From positions 44,225 through 108,224 of the forward strand of contig KV419404.1 of the NCBI GenBank assembly GCA_001630475.1: a DNA stretch of 64,000 bases, given 5' to 3'. A program made the translations under genes and the position numbers. Source of the stretch: Sistotremastrum niveocremeum HHB9708. Taxonomy: Eukaryota > Basidiomycota > Agaricomycetes > Sistotremastrales > Sistotremastraceae. The notes under the pieces were generated by a model. The model was not told the DNA's origin, ran no database searches, and saw only the letters and a program-made list of their open reading frames with translations. Of the stretch, positions 1-12,143 are shown piece after piece. The first letter of the stretch is position 1, and the number at the start of each line of letters is the position of its first letter.

Positions 1-1362
1 TCTGTAGTCAGGGTTTGAAATGCGCCCTTGATGTCTTCAAACTGCCCCTCGAAATCTTTGATGGTCTTGTCAGTCTTGGAGGCCACATTCTGAATTGCGC
101 GCAATGCTATCGAGCCGATTTAGGCTTGTTCTTGATGTTAATTAGGTGCAAACTCACTAAACGCCTTTGTTTCCCGGTACTTTGAGATGAAATTGCAGCA
201 ATCCATAGTCACGTCAGACACCTTATCCCAAACCGCGTTCAGGCTGTCTGCGTTCTCCCACTTCTCCTTCGCTGCCCATATTGCCTCATATGTTTCTCTC
301 ATAGTGGTGATCAGGTCGTTGACCTTGTCGTCTCGATCCCGTTGGGCCTTCAGGACCTTTACGCAATATCATTAGATGTGTACGAGGGGTTTGTCGCAGA
401 TTACGAACCGTATACGCAGCAGTAACGATGCTGAATGCTAGCTTGGCATACGGGTGGATCTAGAAGACAACCCGCTCAGGATACAGATGGAGAGAGAGAA
501 AAGTCAAGATACCTCGGATATGTCCTCGATAATTTTGAAGACGGGGTCCACATTATCGATGACTGTGGCAAGAGACTCTCCAATAGGCTGCATAGCGTCC
601 ACACCATCTCCGAGACGATGGATCTCATCGAAGGCATGATCCGTGGCTGGTGAGGTCTCCAGGACTGTCGGCAAGGCTACGTGATCTGATGCCGCGGGCT
701 TGGAAGCGTTGAAACCCAAACTCGATATGGTAAGTCGAAAATCTAGGTGAAGATCCGGGACCGTCCCATTAACCCATTTTGAGACTCTGATCACCTTGTC
801 GAGGGGTTCTATTTTCTGGTTTACGACATATCTTGTCAGATTGGAGTACACGCACTTGAGACATCCAGGTTCGCTACAACATCCTCAGCCTCGCAACGCA
901 GCTTCTCTTTGCCTTTCTTCTCATAGAACACTCTTATCGTCAAAATTTCACCAGAAGGAGCATTTAAACTGAGTTCGTGGTTAGCAGTAACAGCGAGACA
1001 GAGGGATAAAACTCACCATGGGAATATCAGATCGTTACTCCAAATCGGCTTTGCTGTAGATGCAGACCAGAGAGTTCTTTCCTTTCGTCCACCATACTCG
1101 AACTCCACCAGGAACACACCTGCCTTCTTCTTGGAAGAAAGCAAGCACTGCCTCGTCGTCAGGTATAGTGCCCCAGTGATATCTGTGCAGTTCGTCAGAC
1201 GTCGCATCTCACACGAAAGTCGAATATGTACTCGAGATAATCAAGGTGTTCTTCGGCTCCCGTTCGGTCCTTTGAATCCCACTGAATAGGTCGCTTGACT
1301 CTCAACAACAGAAAAGCGAGGACATACCTTGGTTTTTCATCGCGCTGTTCAGAGGCAGTCAT
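1..1362 (-). CDS. 5' part of a second C2-like/NACHT STAND gene, cut by left edge
   Basis: This is the N-terminal coding part of a STAND (NLR-like) receptor gene on the minus strand. It matches positions 9295-10656 base for base apart from a handful of substitutions (for example near 646, 873 and 1066). It starts at the same ATG (1362, MTASEQRDEK) as the complete gene and has the same exon pattern: a short first exon, a C2-like segment (residues such as VFLVEFEYGG near 1115), a linker with TVPDLHLDFRLTISSLGF near 760, and a helical segment with KAQRDRDDKVNDL near 340. The NACHT and any WD40 part must lie beyond base 1, so whether this copy is intact cannot be judged here. The exons seen are open. 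Confidence 0.8.
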
Positions 1363-1875
1363 GATGGTGGAGAAAGGGCAGCGCGGTGGCTGTGAACAGT
1401 GAACATGTTCAGGCAACATGGCCGCCTTATTGATAAGGTGTCTCAACGAATGAGAAAGTCGGGAAATAACAGGAGATGAAGACATACCAGGGCAATGAGG
1501 TTCGTCGTCTACATGTATATTGTTGGGACCTCTTCATAGCGCCTCTCTTCTGAAACTGGTGCCACAGTTGCTTGGTATAAAATGCTTCGCACCAATACCA
1601 TCTTCTCATAAACACGACGTGGCCTTTTCGACGACGATAGAAATGCGAAGCCACCGGCACGCAGAGTCCAAACTACCAGCGGAGGCTAGGGGATTGAATT
1701 GGAGAACCGTCAACAGGGCGCCTTAGGAATGGTGCCATTGCCTCACCTTCAACCAATATGGCGATCTGTTCCGTATGCAATCCACGAGCTGATGACCGAT
1801 GCGAGGACTTGAATCCATCCCAGGAGTTTGAGGGTTGTGCGGCGGCCAATTGAGTCTAGGAACATGTTGTGGTCG

Positions 1876-2001
1876 AATATTCTGAAGTTTGGTTGTCCAC
1901 TGTACTATGAGACCAACACCAATTTGATGACACTGCGTTGGAGAGAAGTCATTCGTGAAGGATATCGACGGCGGGAGGGGGAGAAGTTCTTGATGTGGTC
2001 G
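1876..2001. other. 126-bp block present only in left arm, bounded by 8-bp direct repeats
   Basis: The left arm carries 126 bp that the right arm lacks (the right-arm junction is near 11167). The block lies between two copies of TGTGGTCG (1868-1875 and 1994-2001), and only one similar copy remains in the right arm. The ends show no inverted repeats. This fits a deletion in the right arm between short direct repeats better than a transposon insertion in the left arm, although an 8-bp target duplication cannot be excluded from two copies alone. Confidence 0.6.
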
Positions 2002-2139
2002 TGGTAGTGGACCAAGCGCGTGTTAGCCGAGCTCGACGCGAGACTCGGAAAACCAGGGAGGAGATTATAGCAAATGATCGTTTTCAGATAAAACCTCTAT
2101 ATTCTATCATGACTTATATGGGAGAGACAGTGCAGACTA

Positions 2140-3060
2140 AAGAATGATACGCAGTCAAAAAATATTTCGAGAGGTTCTCGATACTCCAAGCATTCGCGCC
2201 ATCACTAGCAATTTCTGCAATCCGCAAACAGCCTCCAACGACCCTATGTTCCCCACTCTTGACATCCAAAAGCCATTCCATCGTCCATCGGGGCAGCCAA
2301 TCGAGTCCAACAACCTTTGTTTCGGGTCCAAGTTCGGCTCACGACCAATGTCGCATGGGAGGCGGGACGAAAGCCATCTTCAGGGACAGTGACCTCTTCG
2401 AAATGGACTACAGAGCATTTAGTGTGCAGAGTGAGGCCTCAGAGAAGGAGTCATGCTAACGGCAGACTGGTAACTGCGTACTGCCACTTGTGCCATTAGC
2501 GTCTTGAACAAAACGACGCGCCGAACAGTCCCCGAGAACATTATTCGTCCCTTTAGCATTGATAGGAGTGAAGACATACAGCCGTTTCTCATCCTGGAAG
2601 GTTTCGTCAAAATGACCGGCAGAATGCTGTCAGAAAACGTGGATCCGCCTGGGAGACATAGGTCAGCAGCCGAGGCGAATTCCAGAGCGACAGGCTCACA
2701 ATGTCATCAATCACGATTTTCGAGTCCGAAAGAGTGCAATGAAAAGGAACAGCCCAGCGCTCTGAGTCGCGTTCCAGAAACGGAACGTCTCCTTGCCTAG
2801 CCCACAGAATATAGAGAGACATAACACGTCCGGATATTCTTCTCGATGGGATGTTCAAGATTTCCCTGTTCGTCCAGATCTTTATACGGAGGAGGGTCAA
2901 CGCAGGCAATAGTGTCAATAGCAGATGCAATCTCTGTAGCTTAGAGTCAGATCGGGCGCCTCACTGACAAGGAAAGAAGAATCATCTTGTTCGGAGCCAG
3001 TCAAAAGATAGGAAGATCTAGCCAGGATAGAGAATGGCCCGCATCTTAGCTCATCGTTGG
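2140..3060 (-). pseudogene. Decayed alpha/beta-hydrolase (TAP-like C-terminal half), left arm
   Basis: Read on the minus strand, this stretch follows the C-terminal half of the intact hydrolase gene at 19862-22347. Near 2840-2930 it gives PPPYKDLDEQGNLEHPIEKN, where the intact gene has a segment with PPYEDVDEEEVLEHLIEEN. Near 2720-2780 it gives DSERWAVPFHCTL against ASERFTGPFNHTL. At about 2500-2580 the DNA matches the exon encoding ITPLINAKATNTLLGDSSR, and 2170-2330 matches the terminal exon. Reading frames shift repeatedly and stops interrupt, so it is a relic. Its N-terminal half, with the nucleophile motif, is not recognisable upstream. Confidence 0.7.
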
Positions 3061-3889
3061 TTCGTATCGGTCGGTTTTCGATCGATGATAAGGTCTCAGA
3101 GTCGGATTAGCGTCAAATTCTGAGGCGATCTTTGAGTTGCCAGATTCATCGACGGTGCGTACAATTTCACTGACAGTAAGACAGGAAAGTTACCGTTCTT
3201 GATGGCGGTTTCCAAGTATTGTCTTGAGGTCCGAATGCCCTCAGCAAGTCGAACAGTGGGTGGCGGGAATGAAGAACTTGGCGAAGTTCGAGTAAAGTGT
3301 TTGAGATTCTGAATCCTGCTAAGTCACCTTCTAATCAACGCCAGATCGACGCTCTATCGTAGAGGTATATGTTCCAAAAACGCCTCCTGTCAGCCCTCAG
3401 ACTAGCTAGTCTCCTGTCTGTGAGTGAGATCTCCGTCAGAGTCGCACGAGGAGTTCACGGTACCTCAAGTTGGAAAGTTCGATTTCATTGATTGATAATG
3501 TAGGAATGGTATCAGTCATTCAAGTTCGGCAGGCGAGTCTTAGCCGTGGACGAAAGAGAATTGAATTCAGAGGCAAGTGACCGCAAGTCTGATCCGGGTA
3601 GAGGAGTTGATTGGGTCGAAAAATCTAGTGATCACATTGGGGCAGGTAGCTGCATTGGAGGATGAAGACGTACTATGAAGGATCCTGGGAGCACTTAGTC
3701 CGTCAAGGCTGTTGGGTCGTTGAGGTGTAATGTAAGTCATGAACACGAGATATCGAGCGATCGAGTACCGTTCGTTGAAGATCGATGTCCTGGGCAAAGT
3801 CTATACGACTTGTATGTGGATATCAATGGTGACTTGGAGACAAAGGACAGCCTGTAGCCGAGTTTTCGATGTCTTCGCAGTGCTCAGTC

Positions 3890-4119
3890 CAAGATGACGC
3901 CGAGCAAGACGCAGAGCTTGCTCACCGCGGACCCGGAATTGGCCCCGACACCTTGGTCCTCGATGCCACCAGTTAAGGTCGACGTCTCGATAATCAAAAT
4001 AATGTTGTCTACGACTTTTCGATCCTCGAGGCACTACGAGAACGATGAAAATCACGCCCCTCATTTATCGGAGACACATCGAGACTGCGGAAACCTTGGC
4101 AGGTCAGTTCATGCATGAG
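3890..4119 (+). pseudogene. Decayed plus-strand coding fragment, left arm
   Basis: An ATG at 3894 opens a reading frame with QSLLTADPELAPTPWSSMPP. The right arm has the matching QSLLAADSEFAPTPWPSMPP at about 13040-13100. Further on, one frame reads ITPLIYRRHIETAETLAGQF against FTPLILRKHMHMEMAEILAGQF in the right arm, but the frame changes between the two stretches in both arms. The conservation of these peptide strings is better than that of the DNA around them, which suggests a former gene. I do not recognise the family. Confidence 0.4.
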
Positions 4120-5275
4120 TCGTCGTCGAGTGCAAAATTGCAAATTCTGTGCTTTCTGATCTTGTTCAAAAATCTACTCGACGTTGACTCTCTATTATGC
4201 TGATTATATGCTATCCTGCGCCATCTGCAGTCTTGATAAGTCCGGATTATGTTCGCTGCCGTCAACATCTACCAATTACATCTCCTGTCAGCTCCGGATC
4301 CTGTATCACCGCCCCGCTGGAGAATCCTTCGACATCGGCTTGACGTTTGACGATAGCGCCTGTACTATCACCTCTCTAATGGCATAGCGTGAGTCTTGTT
4401 CATCTTGGCCGGCACAAATTGATATTCATGTACTGACAGATCCTTTCTGGTAGACCGACATCTGCTTCAGGCCATCAGGCAATTATTCTCCATCACATCA
4501 ATCGTCTATTGCAACCTACTCCCGCTGTTCTCATCAACTAGGAACTCCTCCGAAATAACCGCCTGATATTGGAAACCAAACAAGAAATCCTGATTCATAG
4601 ATGATATTTCACCCATCTCTCTTCATCGAAGCCTTCGATCAGCCTGGCATCTTATCCAGCGCTCTGCATGATACATCCAACGACAGGACCTCGTCTCACG
4701 CCAGAGATGCCGCATGCTGCTGTTGAGCTTAGTTGCCAGTGCTTGTGTTTGACTCTGACGCCTCCGTTCGTCGGCGACTGAGCGACGACCATACTCGTTT
4801 ACTCGTTTTCAACGTTCTTCGGCTTGCAACCCTGTCAACTATGCCTGACTCTCTCTGATGACATCTCGAATTTGCGAATGCCCAGACGGCCCATTTCCTC
4901 AAGCTCCAGGCCCCAATCACATATCTTTCTTCATCTCATGAATTCGGATGAGGGCTCATCGAATCTGGGGGCGCGAGTGGTAGAGAGTAGAGAGAAGAAT
5001 CGACCCCAGAGTCATTAAATTGAACCGAACGAGATGCGTCACTGCTGATGCTGCAAGAGGAGACCGAGGGAATTAAACAGGTTCGGAGGAGGGATCGGTA
5101 TGGTTGTGATACGTTCGATCACGATGGCGCTGTAGCACTACAATATATCCTTCATGCCCTGATTAAAATGAAATTCGTAGTCTCTACAAAACAGCATGTA
5201 TCAAAGCAGACTACAATGATGTCGATCGCAACAAGAATACAACCGAATTATTACATGCAATGGATACTATAGACA
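4120..5275. other. Intergenic, nothing recognised
   Basis: Spacer between the left duplication arm and the 3' end of the complete STAND gene. Only short open frames occur, none with recognisable protein sequence. No counterpart was found next to the right arm, so this marks the end of detectable duplication. Confidence 0.5.
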
Positions 5276-8200
5276 TCACGAAGCCGAATCAGAAATCACA
5301 GGCGTAGGTCCTTTCCAACACTTCGTCCAATCTTTGCCGTGCACGAAGTCTGAGATGTCAACGCGAGTCTCGGGAACTCCAATGACTCTATGCCTATCAC
5401 TCCACACGAATCCTGGACGAAATCTTTCCGGGACCCAGAATAATCGCGACTCGTTGGGTCCTGTGTCGTATACCCATCCATCCCACGGGTCATTGGAGAA
5501 CCAATCTGTACCTGCGGGCTTGCTGTTCCATGGTAAAGCAGATGGTTCGGCTGCAATGTCCCATATATGCACGAGTCCGTCCCTTTTGGATGCAGCCATG
5601 ATTTGTCTACCGTCGGGCGTGAATGCAAGGGTCTGGGCCCTGCAATGAGAATGCAGGGGAGCTCCGAATTTCTTGCCGGTGTCCACATCCCAAATCTGGA
5701 TTGTTTTGTCTCCGAATCCTACAGCAATCTTGCAACTGTCCGGAGAGAAAGCTGCTGAGCAGACGTCTCCGTGGTCCGCTTCCAGATTATCGCCAAATTT
5801 GCTCAATTGTCCATCAATCATATTCCACAATTGAATGTCATTCTTTGAGGCCGAGAGAAGCCGCCCTCCGTTGGGCGATAACGCGAGTTTTAGGTCTATG
5901 TTGTTCGGCCAAGTTATATCTTGTTTGAACGGTTCTTCAGCGTCTAAATCCCAGACTTTGATGGAGTATTCGTAATAGTCAGCAGAGACGATCCAGTTTC
6001 TACCCTCGGTAAATACTGGTACAGCATCTAGAGGAAGCGACATTCCATTGGTTTGGATGACACGGAAGGGCGATGCAGTCCCAGATCGGATATCCCAAAC
6101 CCGGATTGTTTGGTCGTCAGAAGCTGACAGCAGCAGCTCTGCGTTGGGAGAGAAACACAGTGACCGAATCTCGTCAGTATGTCCCTCACACAGATGATGA
6201 TCCTGCTCGGGAGTTTGCCAGTGCCAGAGTCCAATGGAATGCGTGTTGTCAGCATATGCCAGTAATGAATTCTCCGGTGAGAAAGCCAACACGCCGTATG
6301 TGGCCCTCGGAGACCTCACTGACTTTTGAGCAAGAACTTTTGTGGAGTTAGTCTGCTGAATTTGAAGAATATCGAATCCAACAGCCACAGCCATAAGCGA
6401 ACTGTCACTTGATATCCGGATGCCAGTGATCTCTCCTCTGATGGGGGGTGCATGAGGGTATGGAGTAGAGAGCGCTAGCTCGACATTCCACAGATACACA
6501 ATGCCCTCAGTGGTGATGCAGAGCAACCGCTTTCCATTCGGAGAGAATTCCAGGCTGTTCGGCGAACCGTGTTGGCTTTGAAGGGGTTTGCTAATCAGAC
6601 GCCCGTTGGTTGCATCCCATAGACGGACCGTGTAATCTTCTGAGCCGCTTGCGACAAGCTGATTGTCACGAGAAGCAGCGAGGCAAGAGGGGGAATTCGC
6701 ATGTTGTTCATGCACCTCGGAGCGCCATTTTTCCTGTCCACAGTGGAGACTCCAAGCACGAATCGTGCATTCATCGTCACATAAAAATATTGTGGTATTA
6801 TCAAAGGAATAGATGGCCTCTCGGATGAGGGCTGTATGCCCCTTGAAGATACTCGGGCTGAGACGCTCTGCAGTCCAGTAACAGATCTGATAGCCAGATC
6901 CCCCTCCCCCCCACCGCAATAGATTTTCACCATCCGTCGAGAGTGCAACCTTGCACTGGTCATCGAATAGATCAAAACCTGAAAGTGTCGAAGAAGTGAC
7001 GCACTTTCCGGTCTGAGTGCACCATTGCTGAAGAGCGCCGTTTTTGGTGACAGAACGGACAAAACGACAATCGGGGGAGATAACGGCATGAATCATGTCT
7101 TCAGTGGGGTGGATCTTGATGAGAGATGAGCGGCAGGTAGCGTCTACTAGTTGCATCACTTCAAGCTCGAAATTCTGCCCAAGCAGATAGATGCAATTTC
7201 CATCTGGAGAGAATTGCCAACAACGAAGTCCGGTATTGTCTGATCGTTTGTGCCTCCAGATTGGCTGGTAAGATGTGGAATCAAGCGACACGAAGAGCAG
7301 GCCATTTGACACCAATATGTAAGCACCATCCGGCGACCATCGTGCTTGAACAGGAATTGCGCCATCTCTGACGACATGAAAGAGTGTTTTCTCAAGGGGG
7401 TTGTGCTCAGGCAATAGCTCCGATGTTACGACAGGGAGATGATGGAATTGGTGGCGGTAACGGCGATGTACCCAGTTCGTCGGAGCAACGTATGGAAGAG
7501 CAGATAGATAAACATGAGGACCACTCTTCGTCTTGAAATCGTCAGTTTGGCGGAGACATGCCTCCACTTCAGTGCTGATTTCTGTGAGCACCATGTCATC
7601 CCACTGCCAAATAATGCATTAGAGGATCCGAGAACACTGACATCAAGCGAGAATTTACCTGTGACCATGTGATCGTGAGTGCAACAAGGTCATATCGTGG
7701 ATTTTCGTATCCAATATAGTTCAACACTTGGAACCAATCGAGCAGGCTTGTTTCAAAGAACGTTTTTATGTCAGCAGCGATAGCCGCATCGTACGGTATA
7801 TCAACGAGATGTTCGGCCCAGAACCGGCAAGCATATCGGAGCTGTGGAGACAATATCGGCTTCACGCTATCCTGAACGATGTAGGACGACTCGATGCCAC
7901 AGATATTGAACCTGAGGTTCTTTGCCATCTCGCTCAGACAGTCTCGCAGCAATGAGCTGTAATGGTCCGGCTGGCTGATATGATAATCTAGACTTCGATT
8001 TTGATCGATCAAAAAGTCGGTGAATGATTTGTGTATGGGAGAGATGGGATTCTCGCGGTCCTGAACTCCATACAATATCGAAGTCATAAATGGAAGTGTC
8101 GTTTCTGTAGCATCTTGATACACACCGTGGCGATCCAGAGCCAGGTAGGCGTCATACGGGAGAGGATCTCGGAGGCATACCATGCGGCCCATAACAGTTT

Positions 8201-10656
8201 GGAACTGCGCTATGGCCTGCCGGTCGCTTCCGATGTTGGCCTGCAGGATGACACTGTAAAGCGTGTCCATCTTAGGAACTCGATCAAGCTCCAGGATATG
8301 TCTGAGACGGCCAGCAAAAGTCGACCCCGATATGGGGATGATAATGTAATCACATGCCGTGCCGGCGAATACCATCAAACCGCCTGACTTGAGCACCAGA
8401 TGAGAAAGTGCTTTGTCCGTGAGCCATCCTGCATTTTCGGGCTTGGCCTTCAGAGGTTTAAATTTATGTTCCACCAATGTTTCGATATCCTTGTCATCAG
8501 CTGCGCAAAGATCCTTCATATCAAGCGATATGTGATATGAGGAAGTGGAAAATGCGTCCACAATGTCGCGCTCTGGACGCGAGAACAGGACGAAACGAAA
8601 ATTGGAAGGCAGCTCGTGGAGCCGAGTGGTGAGAACTTCGATCAACTCAGCGCGTTCTTCGCGGTCTCCTGCTTCATCCAACCCATCAATCACAAAGAGA
8701 ATGGGCTGAGGGATGAAGACAGCAAGAGCAGGCTGAATCAACAGTGATTCGAACTGCTGGATAATTGAGGTCTCGTGACGAAGACTCCTATCTTTTCCGA
8801 TGATCGACGTGAGTGCCAGTTTCCAGGCTGGATAAGCACCGGCAAGATCCTGAGAAATGCGTGGGATCAGAGAATGAGGAGGTGCATCTTTTTGAGTGCG
8901 GTAATTGAAGAAGAAAGAAGACCCGATCTTCCCGCGCGGTGACAAGATTTGGAGGAGGCGATGGGCGATAAATGATTTTCCGGTCCCCGCTGCGCCTTTG
9001 ATCCACAAGATAGAGTGGTTTGCTTCCGTCTGAGTGTCTATCGCGAGTCCACTTGCAAATTGCTGTAGCACATACAAAGCGTGCTCGCGCGTGTCCGGGA
9101 GGCAGGCTTTCTTCGGATCAAAGTTCGCCCCTCTCGGATATATCATGTCATTCAGATTGACTTGGACGTCTATAAGCACGACGATGTCAGCGTCACAGCT
9201 AGCCCAGATTCCTAAACACTCACGAAGATCCTGGACTTCATCCAGCAGTTCCAATTGGATACCCCGTATCTTGATCACAGCTGCATGGATGTTTTCTGCA
9301 GTCAGGGTTTGAAATGCGCCCTTGATGTCTTCAAACTGCCCCTCGAAATCTTTGATGGTCTTGTCAGTCTTGGAGGCCACATTCTGAATTGCGCGCAATG
9401 CTATCGAGCCGATTTAGGCTTGTTCTTGATGTTAATTAGGTGCAAACTCACTAAACGCCTTTGTTTCCCGGTACTTTGAGATGAAATTGCAGCAATCCAT
9501 AGTCACGTCAGACACCTTATCCCAAACCGCGTTCAGGCTGTCTGCGTTCTCCCACTTCTCCTTCGCTGCCCATATTGCCTCATATGTTTCTCTCATAGTG
9601 GTGATCAGGTCGTTGACCTTGTCGTCTCGATCCCGTTGGGCCTTCAGGACCTTTACGCAATATCATTAGATGTGTACGAGGGGTTTGTCGCAGATTACGA
9701 ACCGTATACGCAGCAGTAACGATGCTGAATGCTAGCTTGGCATACGGGTGGATCTAGAAGACAACCCGCTCAGGATACAGATGGAGAGAGAGAAAAGTCA
9801 AGATACCTCGGATATGTCCTCGATAATTTTGAAGACGGGGTCCACATTATCGATGACTGTGGCAAGAGACTCTCCAATAGGCTGCATAGCGTCCACACCA
9901 TCTCCGAGACGATGGATCTCATCGAAGGCATGATCCATGGCTGGTGAGGTCTCCAGGACTGTCGGCAAGGCTACGTGATCTGATGCCGCGGGCTTGGAAG
10001 CGTTGAAACCCAAACTCGATATGGTAAGTCGAAAATCTAGGTGAAGATCCGGGACCGTCCCATTAACCCATTTTGAGACTCTGATCACCTTGTCGAGGGG
10101 TTCTATTTTCTGGTTTACGACATATCTTGTCAGATTGGAGTACACGCACTTGAGACATCCAGGTTCACTACAACATCCTCAGCCTCGCAACGCAGCTTCT
10201 CTTTGCCTTTCTTCTCATAGAACACTCTTATCGTCAAAATTTCACCAGAAGGAGCATTTAAACTGAGTTCGTGGTTAGCAGTAACAGCGAGACAGAGGGA
10301 TAAAACTCACCATGGGAATATCAGATCGTTACTCCAAATCGGCTTTGCTGTAGATGCAGACCAGGGAGTTCTTTCCTTTCGTCCACCATACTCGAACTCC
10401 ACCAGGAACACACCTGCCTTCTTCTTGGAAGAAAGCAAGCACTGCCTCGTCGTCAGGTATAGTGCCCCAGTGATATCTGTGCAGTTCGTCAGACGTCGCA
10501 TCTCACACGAAAGTCGAATATGTACTCGAGATAGTCAAGGTGTTCTTCGGCTCCCGTTCGGTCCTTTGAATCCCACTGAAGAGGTCACTTGACCCTCAAC
10601 AACAGAAAAGCGAGGACATACCTTGGATTTTCATCGCGATGTTCAGAGGCAGTCAT
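5276..10656 (-). CDS. C2-like / helical / NACHT / WD40 STAND receptor (NLR-like)
   Basis: A multi-exon minus-strand gene for a protein of roughly 1,600-1,700 residues. It probably starts at the ATG at 10656. The N-terminal part looks C2-like (VFLVEFEYGGRKERTPW, then LTIRVFYEKKGKEKL after an intron). A helical segment follows (HPYAKLAFSIVTAAYT, KAQRDRDDKVNDLITTM). The NACHT domain has Walker A GAAGTGKS (about 9000), Walker B ILFVIDGLDEAGD (about 8690) and FVLFSRPERD. After a phase-0 intron at 7604-7658 come at least eight WD40 repeats (such as SASDDQTIRVWDIRSG), and the protein ends with FVHGKDWTKCW. A 54-nt intron lies at 9170-9223. In fungi such proteins act as signal-dependent ATPase switches, with WD40 repeats as the sensor, linked to non-self recognition and cell death. 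The ligand and effector action here are unknown. Boundaries of the first three exons are the weakest part of the model. Confidence 0.85.
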
Positions 10657-10959
10657 GATGGTGGAGAAAGGGCAGCGCGGTGGCTGTGAACGCAGAACAT
10701 GTTCAGACAACGTGGCCAACCTAATGAGGTAGCCCAAGACATGAGAAAGTTGCGAAATAACAGCAAATGAAGAAATACCTAATCAATGCAGTTCCTGGTC
10801 TAGAGTGATGCGACCCCTTCACAGCGCTTCTCCTCAAAAACTCGACGTGCCACAGTTGCTCAATAAAGAGTCTTGCTTATCAGAAAAATGCTTCCGACCG
10901 AGTCCGTCCTCTCATAATCAGACGTGACCTGTCTTGAGGACGATAAAAATTCCAAGCGA

Positions 10960-11247
10960 TCAGCACGTTGAGTCCGAACTGCCAGCGGAGGCTAAAGAAC
11001 TGTCAACAGGGCGCCTCAGGAATGGTGCCATTGCCTCACCTTCAACCATATGGCGATCTGTTCCGTATGCAATTGAAGAGCTGATGATCGATGCGAGAAC
11101 TTGTTTCCATCCCAGGAGTTTGAGGGTTGTGCGGCGGCCAATTGAGTCGAGGAACATGTTGTGGTCGCGGTGGTGGACCAAGCGCGTGTCAGCCGAGTTC
11201 GAGGCGACACTCGGAAAACCAAGGAGGAGATTATAGCAGATAATCAT
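10960..11247 (-). other. Open frame with one hydrophobic stretch shared by both arms
   Basis: A 95-codon minus-strand open frame with RRTTLKLLGWKQVLASIISS, which looks like a single membrane segment. The left-arm equivalent (about 1740-1900) keeps the string TLKLLGWIQVLASVISSWIA but is interrupted around it. It lies between the STAND start and the hydrolase relic. It may be a remnant of a membrane protein exon or simply chance. No family is recognised. Confidence 0.25.
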
Positions 11248-11289
11248 TTTATAATAAAACCTCTGTACACTATCATGGCTTATATGGGA

Positions 11290-12140
11290 GAGACAGTGCT
11301 GACGAAGAAATGATACACAATCAAAAAGTCATTCCAAGAGGTTCGCCGTAAATTCAAGCATCCGCGCCATCGCTCGCAATTTCTGCAATCCGCAAACAGC
11401 CTCCAATGACCCTATCGTCCCAACTTCCAGACAGTATTCTATCGGCCGTTAGGGCCATCCAATTAAGTGGGGCTACTTTTGCTTCGGGGCTCAAGACGAA
11501 TGTGCATCGGGGCGGGACGAAGGCCATCTGTAGGTGAAGTGACCTCTGAGGAATGGGCCTCCGAAATATTTGGCGTACAGAGCGAGGCCTGACAGAGAGT
11601 GTCGTGCTGGAGGCAGACTGTCCTTGTAATCGCGTACTGCCATTTTTGCCATTAGTCTCCCGAATAATACGACGCGCCGAATAGTTCTCGAGAACGTGAA
11701 TCATGGCCTTAGCAGTGATAAGAGTAGTGACACACTGCCACTTCGTATCCAGGAAAGCTTCGTCAGAAAGGCCTGCAGAACATTGTCAGTAAAGGGACAT
11801 GCGCCTAGCAATCATCAGCAACTGAGGCGAATTCCAGAGTGTGAGGCCTATACCGTGACTAGTGACGCCGTTCGAGTTATAGAAATGTAGATAAAAGGAG
11901 CAGTGAATCACTCTGAGTTGCCCTCCAAAAAAGGAAGGTATCATTGCCCACAGTGCCAGTAAACCGTGAACATAGTTCGCCACGGTATTCTTCTCGATCA
12001 GGTGTAAGAAAGTTCCTTCTTCGTCCGCAGCTTCGTAAGGGCGCTCAGCGTAGGTAATGGTGGCAATAGCATAAGCAATTTCTGTGGCTCAGAGTCAAAT
12101 CAGATACCTCACTGATAAAGAAAGAGGAACCACATTCATG
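11290..12140 (-). pseudogene. Decayed alpha/beta-hydrolase (TAP-like), right arm
   Basis: The minus-strand DNA matches the left-arm relic (2140-3060) and, more weakly, the intact gene at 19862-22347. The best-kept parts are the exon before the catalytic-acid region (about 11840-12080) and the terminal exon (about 11330-11560). Frame changes and stops interrupt it. It has diverged from the left-arm relic much more than the neighbouring STAND 5' ends have from each other, so it was dead or free to drift long before those 5' ends were made alike. Confidence 0.65.
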
Positions 12141-12143
12141 ATC

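Larger units (their letters stand above)
1..4119. repeat. Left arm of tandem segmental duplication
   Basis: Positions 1-4119 align with 9295-13260 in the same orientation (offset 9294 at the left end). Up to about 1285 the arms are almost identical. From about 1300 to the end they are clearly related but carry frequent substitutions and small indels. The arm holds the 5' end of a STAND gene, a decayed alpha/beta-hydrolase and a decayed plus-strand coding fragment. Homology fades at about 4119, just after a shared GGCAGGTCAGTT-like stretch. The true left boundary lies outside the window. Confidence 0.85.

Noticed and set aside
1876-1993. Left-arm-specific block as a MITE with 8-bp target duplication
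   Set aside because: Its ends are not inverted repeats, and no second copy was seen in the window; a deletion in the other arm is simpler.
6595-7089. 164-codon minus-strand frame inside the STAND gene
   Set aside because: Shadow frame of the WD40 coding region, which is open in another frame with clear WD repeats.
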